A DNA stretch of 64,000 nucleotides from Antarcticirhabdus aurantiaca (GTDB lineage Bacteria > Pseudomonadota > Alphaproteobacteria > Rhizobiales > Rhizobiaceae): positions 62,001-126,000 of the forward strand of contig NZ_VTOM01000006.1 in assembly GCF_009765365.1 (NCBI RefSeq), read 5' to 3'. The notes below the pieces were generated by a model. It worked only from the letters and a program-made list of their open reading frames with translations. It made no database searches and had not been told where the DNA came from. Numbering within the stretch: the stretch's first letter is position 1; every line of letters begins with the position of its first letter. Shown here piece after piece: positions 60,555 through 64,000 of this stretch. A program made the position numbers and the translations under genes.

Positions 60555-61793
60555 ATGGCGCTCTCCCTCGACCTCACCGTTCCGGCCAGCGCGCGCCCGC
60601 GCGTTCCCGCGGCCGTCCTCGCGGCGCCGCTCGCGCCCGCCGGCGAGAAGCCCTCGCTGATCGGGCTCGACCGGGATGGCCTCGCGGAGGCGCTGGCGTC
60701 GATCGGCGTGCCGGAGAAGCAGCGGCGCATGCGCGCCAGCCAACTCTGGCACTGGCTCTATGTCCGCGGCGTCGCCTCCTTCGACGCGATGAACAACGTG
60801 TCGCGCGACATGAAGACCGCCCTCGCCGACGCCTTCACGCTCGAAGCGCCGGAGATCGTGTCCGAGCAGATCTCGGTGGACGGCACGCGCAAGTGGCTGT
60901 TCCGCTTTCCCGCCCGCGGCGCCGGCCGCCCGGTGGAGATCGAGACCGTCTACATTCCCGAGGAAGGGCGCGGCACGCTCTGCGTCTCGTCCCAGGTCGG
61001 CTGCACGCTCACCTGCTCCTTCTGCCACACCGGCACGCAGCGCCTCGTGCGCAACCTCGAGCCCTCCGAGATCGTCGGACAGGTGATCGCCGCGCGCCAG
61101 CGCCTCGGCGACTTCCCGGACGCGGCGACGCCGGCCGGCGCGATCGTGCCGAGCGAGGGCCGCCTCGTGTCGAACGTCGTGATGATGGGCATGGGCGAGC
61201 CGCTCTACAACTTCGACAACGTCCGCCAAGCGCTCGCCGTCGCGAGCGACGGCGACGGGCTGTCGCTCTCCAAGCGCCGCATCACGCTCTCGACCTCCGG
61301 CGTCGTGCCGATGATCCCGAAGACCGGTGCCGAGATGGGCGTGATGCTGGCGATCTCGCTCCATGCCGTCCGCGACGATCTGCGCGACGTCCTCGTGCCG
61401 ATCAACAAGAAGTATCCGCTGGACGAGCTCCTCGCCGCCTGCCGGGCCTATCCGGGCCTGTCCAATGCGCGGCGCATCACCTTCGAATACGTGATGCTGA
61501 AGGGGATCAACGACAGCCTCGCCGACGCGCGCGAGCTGGTGCGGCTCCTCAAGGGCATTCCGGCCAAGATCAACCTGATCCCGTTCAATCCCTGGCCGGG
61601 CTCGCCCTACGAGTGCTCGGACTGGGACCAGATCGAGCGCTTCGCCGACCTCGTCAACGATGCCGGCTACGCCTCGCCGATCCGCACGCCGCGCGGCCGC
61701 GACATCTTCGCCGCCTGCGGTCAGCTGAAGTCGGAGACCGAGCGCATGAAGAAAAGCGAGCGGCTGGCGGCGGACGCCGTCGCGCAAGCCTGA
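60555..61793 (+). CDS. rlmN: dual-specificity 23S rRNA/tRNA methyltransferase RlmN
   Basis: 412 aa radical-SAM enzyme methylating A2503 of 23S rRNA and A37 of tRNA. The cluster motif CTLTCSFC has Cys150, Cys154 and Cys157. [36 protein letters not shown] and the C-terminal FAACGQL cysteine are intact. Start at the ATG at 60555. Confidence 0.97.
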   Translation: MALSLDLTVPASARPRVPAAVLAAPLAPAGEKPSLIGLDRDGLAEALASIGVPEKQRRMRASQLWHWLYVRGVASFDAMNNVSRDMKTALADAFTLEAPEIVSEQISVDGTRKWLFRFPARGAGRPVEIETVYIPEEGRGTLCVSSQVGCTLTCSFCHTGTQRLVRNLEPSEIVGQVIAARQRLGDFPDAATPAGAIVPSEGRLVSNVVMMGMGEPLYNFDNVRQALAVASDGDGLSLSKRRITLSTSGVVPMIPKTGAEMGVMLAISLHAVRDDLRDVLVPINKKYPLDELLAACRAYPGLSNARRITFEYVMLKGINDSLADARELVRLLKGIPAKINLIPFNPWPGSPYECSDWDQIERFADLVNDAGYASPIRTPRGRDIFAACGQLKSETERMKKSERLAADAVAQA

Positions 61794-61808
61794 CGGGAGC
61801 GGGCGGGC

Positions 61809-62270
61809 GTGCCGATCCTCGTCCGCCTCCTGCGGATCGCGGGCGCCTATGTCTGCGCCTGTCTGGCGGCGGGCTTCACGCTGATCCCGCTCCTGCTAGG
61901 CATCGGGCTTCTGGCTGATCGGCTCTCTGGCGCCGTGCCGCACATGCCGCCGGACCTCGTGGGCGGGATCGGCGAACGGATCCTCGCCATCCTGCCGATC
62001 ATCGTGCTCGTTTCCGCCCTGATCGCCTTCTGGGCCGCGCCGCTGGCCGTCGTCGCGATCGTCCTCCTGGAATGGCGCGGCGCATCCCGCGTCCTCGGCG
62101 CCGCCTTGGGCGCGGGGAACGGGCTGGCGTCCTCGCTCTGGCTTGGAAGCGCTCCCTCCTGGGTCGGGCCGGTCTGCATCGTCCTCAGCGGCGCGGTTGC
62201 CGGCTGGACCTATGCCGCGGCCCGCTTCGACTGGCTCGCCGCGCGTCCGTCCGCGCTCCGACCCGCCTGA
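61809..62270 (+). CDS. small polytopic membrane protein
   Basis: 153 aa from a GTG at 61809, 15 bases after rlmN. About four hydrophobic helices (ICA-type AYVCACLAAGFTLIPLLLGIGLL, ILPIIVLVSALIAFWAAPLAVVAIVLL, GAALGAGNGLASSLW, GPVCIVLSGAVAGWTYAA). No named family. It forms a pair with the similar-sized membrane protein 4 bases downstream and probably shares the rlmN transcript. Confidence 0.75.
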   Translation: MPILVRLLRIAGAYVCACLAAGFTLIPLLLGIGLLADRLSGAVPHMPPDLVGGIGERILAILPIIVLVSALIAFWAAPLAVVAIVLLEWRGASRVLGAALGAGNGLASSLWLGSAPSWVGPVCIVLSGAVAGWTYAAARFDWLAARPSALRPA

Positions 62271-62274
62271 CGCC

Positions 62275-62748
62275 ATGGCGACGCTGTTCCGCTTCCTGTT
62301 CCTGATCCCGCTCGGCTTCATCGCCGCGACGGTCGCGGCGGCGTTCGCGCTGCTCTGGCCCTTTCTCGACCCGGGTGCGCTGGCGGCGAGCGACCCCGCC
62401 TACCTCGCCGAACTCGCCGTCGGCTTCCTCGCCCAGGTCGCGCAGATCGGCTCGGTCGTGCTCCTGCCCTGGGCGGTGTTCATGGTGGCGACGGAGGTTC
62501 TCGGCCTGTCGTCGATCCTGCTCCACGTCGCGGCCGGCTTTCTCGGCGGAATCGTCCTGTCGCTCGCCGCCTACGGCACGCGCCCGCCCGCGCTCAGCGT
62601 CCAAACGGCGATCGTGGTGGCGAGCCTGTCCTTCGCCCTTGTCTACTGGATCGTCGCCGGGCACGCGGCCGGCCGCTGGCGCCGCCGCTTCCGCCGCGAG
62701 CCGGCGCCGCCCGTCGCCTCGCCCGCCGAGCCCCCGCCCCTCGCCTGA
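62275..62748 (+). CDS. small polytopic membrane protein
   Basis: 157 aa, four hydrophobic helices with a basic stretch (RWRRRFRREP) and a Pro-rich tail. Begins FRFLFLIPLGFIAATVAAAFALLWPF. No recognised domain; uncharacterised conserved rhizobial membrane proteins look similar. ATG at 62275. Converges on the GGDEF gene. Confidence 0.75.
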   Translation: MATLFRFLFLIPLGFIAATVAAAFALLWPFLDPGALAASDPAYLAELAVGFLAQVAQIGSVVLLPWAVFMVATEVLGLSSILLHVAAGFLGGIVLSLAAYGTRPPALSVQTAIVVASLSFALVYWIVAGHAAGRWRRRFRREPAPPVASPAEPPPLA

Positions 62749-62761
62749 CGGCCGGAGGGGA

Positions 62762-63568
62762 TCAGGCGCGTCCGGGCACGACCCGGCGGTGCAGGAGACG
62801 ATTGTCGACGATCACCGGCGGCTCGGCGAGGGCGTGGATCTCGACGCGGTTCCGGCCCCCTTCCTTGGCGCGGTAGAGGTTCGCGTCGGCGATCTCGTAG
62901 AGCCGCTCGAAGCTCTCGCCCGAGGTGAAGGCGACGCCGCCGATGCTGACGGACAGGCGGCGCGCCAGGGCGCCCTCGCCGATCTCGACCTTCTCCACCG
63001 CCCGGCGCAGGCGCTCGGCGACGAGCATCGCCGCGGGACGGTCGACGCCGCGCAGGAACACGGCGAACTCCTCGCCGCCCAGGCGCCCGACGACGTCGCT
63101 GGTGCGCACCGAGCGGCGCACGACGTTGGAGATCGCCCGAAGCGCCGCGTCGCCCACGGGATGGCCGAGCTGGTCGTTGATCCGCTTGAAGTGGTCGGCG
63201 TCGACGACGAGAAGGGCGTAGGCCGTGAACTCGCTGTATTGCCCGCGGATCTGGCGCAGCTCCTTCTGCACCTTCGACACGAAGGTGGCCCGGTTGAGAA
63301 GGTTGGTGAGCCGGTCGGTGGTGGCAGCGGTGGCGAGGACGCGGTTGGCGCGCACCAGGCTGTTGAGGCGCAGGAAGACCAGCGCCCCGAGCGGCAGCGC
63401 CGCAAAGCCCGCGCAGAGGACGCCGAATCCCATGGCGAGGCCCACCACCTGGGCGCCGAAATCCTCGAAGACGTAGTAGGCCGCGATTCCGCAGATTGCT
63501 GCGAGGCAGAGGGCGAGGAGCGCGAACTCCCCGGCCATCGTCTTCACCATATCTCTAGGTTCTGTCAC
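62762..63568 (-). CDS. membrane-anchored GGDEF diguanylate cyclase
   Basis: 268 aa from a GTG at 63568 (GGAG 6 bases upstream); an ATG at 63550 is the alternative. Two N-terminal helices (LLALCLAAICGIAAYYVF and LAMGFGVLCAGFAALPLGALVFL), then a GGDEF domain: DRLTNLLNRATFV, VVDADHFKRINDQLGHPVGD and the active loop RLGGEEFAVFL (GGEEF, a functional variant). Predicted to make cyclic-di-GMP. No inhibitory RxxD site is obvious. Confidence 0.9.
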   Translation of the reverse strand: MTEPRDMVKTMAGEFALLALCLAAICGIAAYYVFEDFGAQVVGLAMGFGVLCAGFAALPLGALVFLRLNSLVRANRVLATAATTDRLTNLLNRATFVSKVQKELRQIRGQYSEFTAYALLVVDADHFKRINDQLGHPVGDAALRAISNVVRRSVRTSDVVGRLGGEEFAVFLRGVDRPAAMLVAERLRRAVEKVEIGEGALARRLSVSIGGVAFTSGESFERLYEIADANLYRAKEGGRNRVEIHALAEPPVIVDNRLLHRRVVPGRA

Positions 63569-63854
63569 CGTATTCTCCAGTTGCGAGCTGCCGTCTTCAC
63601 AACGTCCGAGCGGTTGGATCTTAGGAAGGGTTGCCACGGGCGATCTAAGAAGCACCTAATCCAAAAGGGAAATTTCGAACGAACGGGTCGGAAGGATTGC
63701 TCGCGGCCGGATCTGCCCGTCCTCGCGAGAAATCCATTTCCCTCCGGAGGCCACCTTTGGCATGCCCGTTCCTGGCGGGGTGCCGTCGGCCGATTAGACT
63801 CCGCGCCCGATCTTCGCTTCGACCACCGCGCGATACGTACAGGGAGTGCCCAGC
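63569..63854. promoter_or_regulatory. divergent gap GGDEF / cysK
   Basis: 286 bases with no gene. It must hold the promoters of both flanking genes. I see no strong palindrome and no recognised riboswitch; the first half is AT-richer than the surroundings. Confidence 0.35.
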
Positions 63855-64000
63855 ATGGACAGCCTCAACGAGTCCTCCGCCGCCCGCACGAAGGGCCGCG
63901 GGCGCATCTACGACTCCATTCTCGACACGATCGGCGACACGCCGCTGGTGCGCCTCGACAAGCTCGCCGCCGACAAGGGCGTGAAGGCGACGCTTCTCGC
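63855..64000 (+). CDS. cysK: cysteine synthase A (5' part only)
   Basis: First 48 codons of a PLP-dependent O-acetylserine sulfhydrylase, cut by the window edge. RIYDSILDTIGDTPLVRLDKLAADKGVKATLLA is the characteristic CysK N-terminus; the PLP lysine lies at the very end of or just beyond the visible part. The ATG at 63855 has AGGGAG upstream. CysM or a cystathionine beta-synthase cannot be excluded from so little sequence. Confidence 0.85.
   Translation, partial: MDSLNESSAARTKGRGRIYDSILDTIGDTPLVRLDKLAADKGVKATLL

Noticed and set aside
59882-60730. Second minus-strand frame over the 59775 gene
   Set aside because: Ser/Arg-rich translation typical of a shadow; the 59775-60308 frame has a balanced, foldable composition.
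60548-61918. Alternative plus frame over rlmN (456 codons)
   Set aside because: The other frame carries the complete radical-SAM protein; this one is Arg/Pro-rich noise.
63656-63854. Riboswitch upstream of cysK
   Set aside because: No SAM or other riboswitch core that I know could be recognised.

Overview
This is a GC-rich window (very GC-rich third codon positions, with long open frames on the antisense of most genes) from an alphaproteobacterium, almost certainly Hyphomicrobiales (Rhizobiales). The markers are the cox order ctaC-ctaD-ctaB-coxF-ctaG-ctaE-DUF983-SURF1-ispH-thrB, two IalB-family genes, acnA divergent from ccmAB with DUF1223 and DUF2794 genes downstream, and a REP-like palindromic repeat pair. 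The genus cannot be fixed from the sequence. I saw no tRNA, rRNA, CRISPR array, insertion sequence or prophage.

Layout. 1-8.7 kb (minus): an aa3-type cytochrome c oxidase operon with its assembly factors (heme O synthase CtaB, Cox11/CtaG, SURF1), running into ispH and a truncated thrB. 9.1-12.9 kb: IalB-family protein, tldD, a REP-like pair, gnd. 13.0-20.5 kb: a promoter followed by an apparent L-fucose oxidation locus: SDR, three-gene sugar ABC importer, FAH-family hydrolase, L-fuconate dehydratase and L-fucose dehydrogenase. Together these would import L-fucose and convert it to pyruvate and lactate, but the lactonase and any regulator are missing. 20.5-23.6 kb: a GGDEF-EAL protein and a divergent ohrR/ohr peroxide-defence pair with clear operator palindromes. 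23.7-26.6 kb: an MFS exporter with its HlyD adaptor, convergent with cyoABCD, a bo3-type quinol oxidase (26.6-30.7 kb). Both oxidases could draw on the single heme O synthase gene seen here. 31.0-32.8 kb: a hydrolase/Lrp-like pair and two small genes. 32.9-38.3 kb: tetR-MFP-RND efflux operon with overlapping genes; the RND pump has an unusual membrane insertion. 38.5-43.2 kb: small stress-type genes (DUF1232, YciE-like, disordered proteins, a lipoprotein), a soluble globin-coupled chemotaxis transducer and a single-domain response regulator. 43.2-54 kb: SDR with a membrane tail, ccmBA, acnA, DUF1223, DUF2794, YihY/BrkB, GNAT and Bax-inhibitor-1 genes. 53.5-64 kb: LolCDE/YbbAP-like ABC exporter, TesA esterase, ThpR, DUF1232, a second IalB protein, RlmN, two small membrane proteins, a GGDEF protein and the start of cysK.

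Most of the window is core-genome material. The parts most worth a second look are the incomplete fucose pathway, the insertion in the RND pump, the ccmAB pair without adjoining ccmC, a possible leader ORF coupled to cyoA, and several regulatory palindromes.
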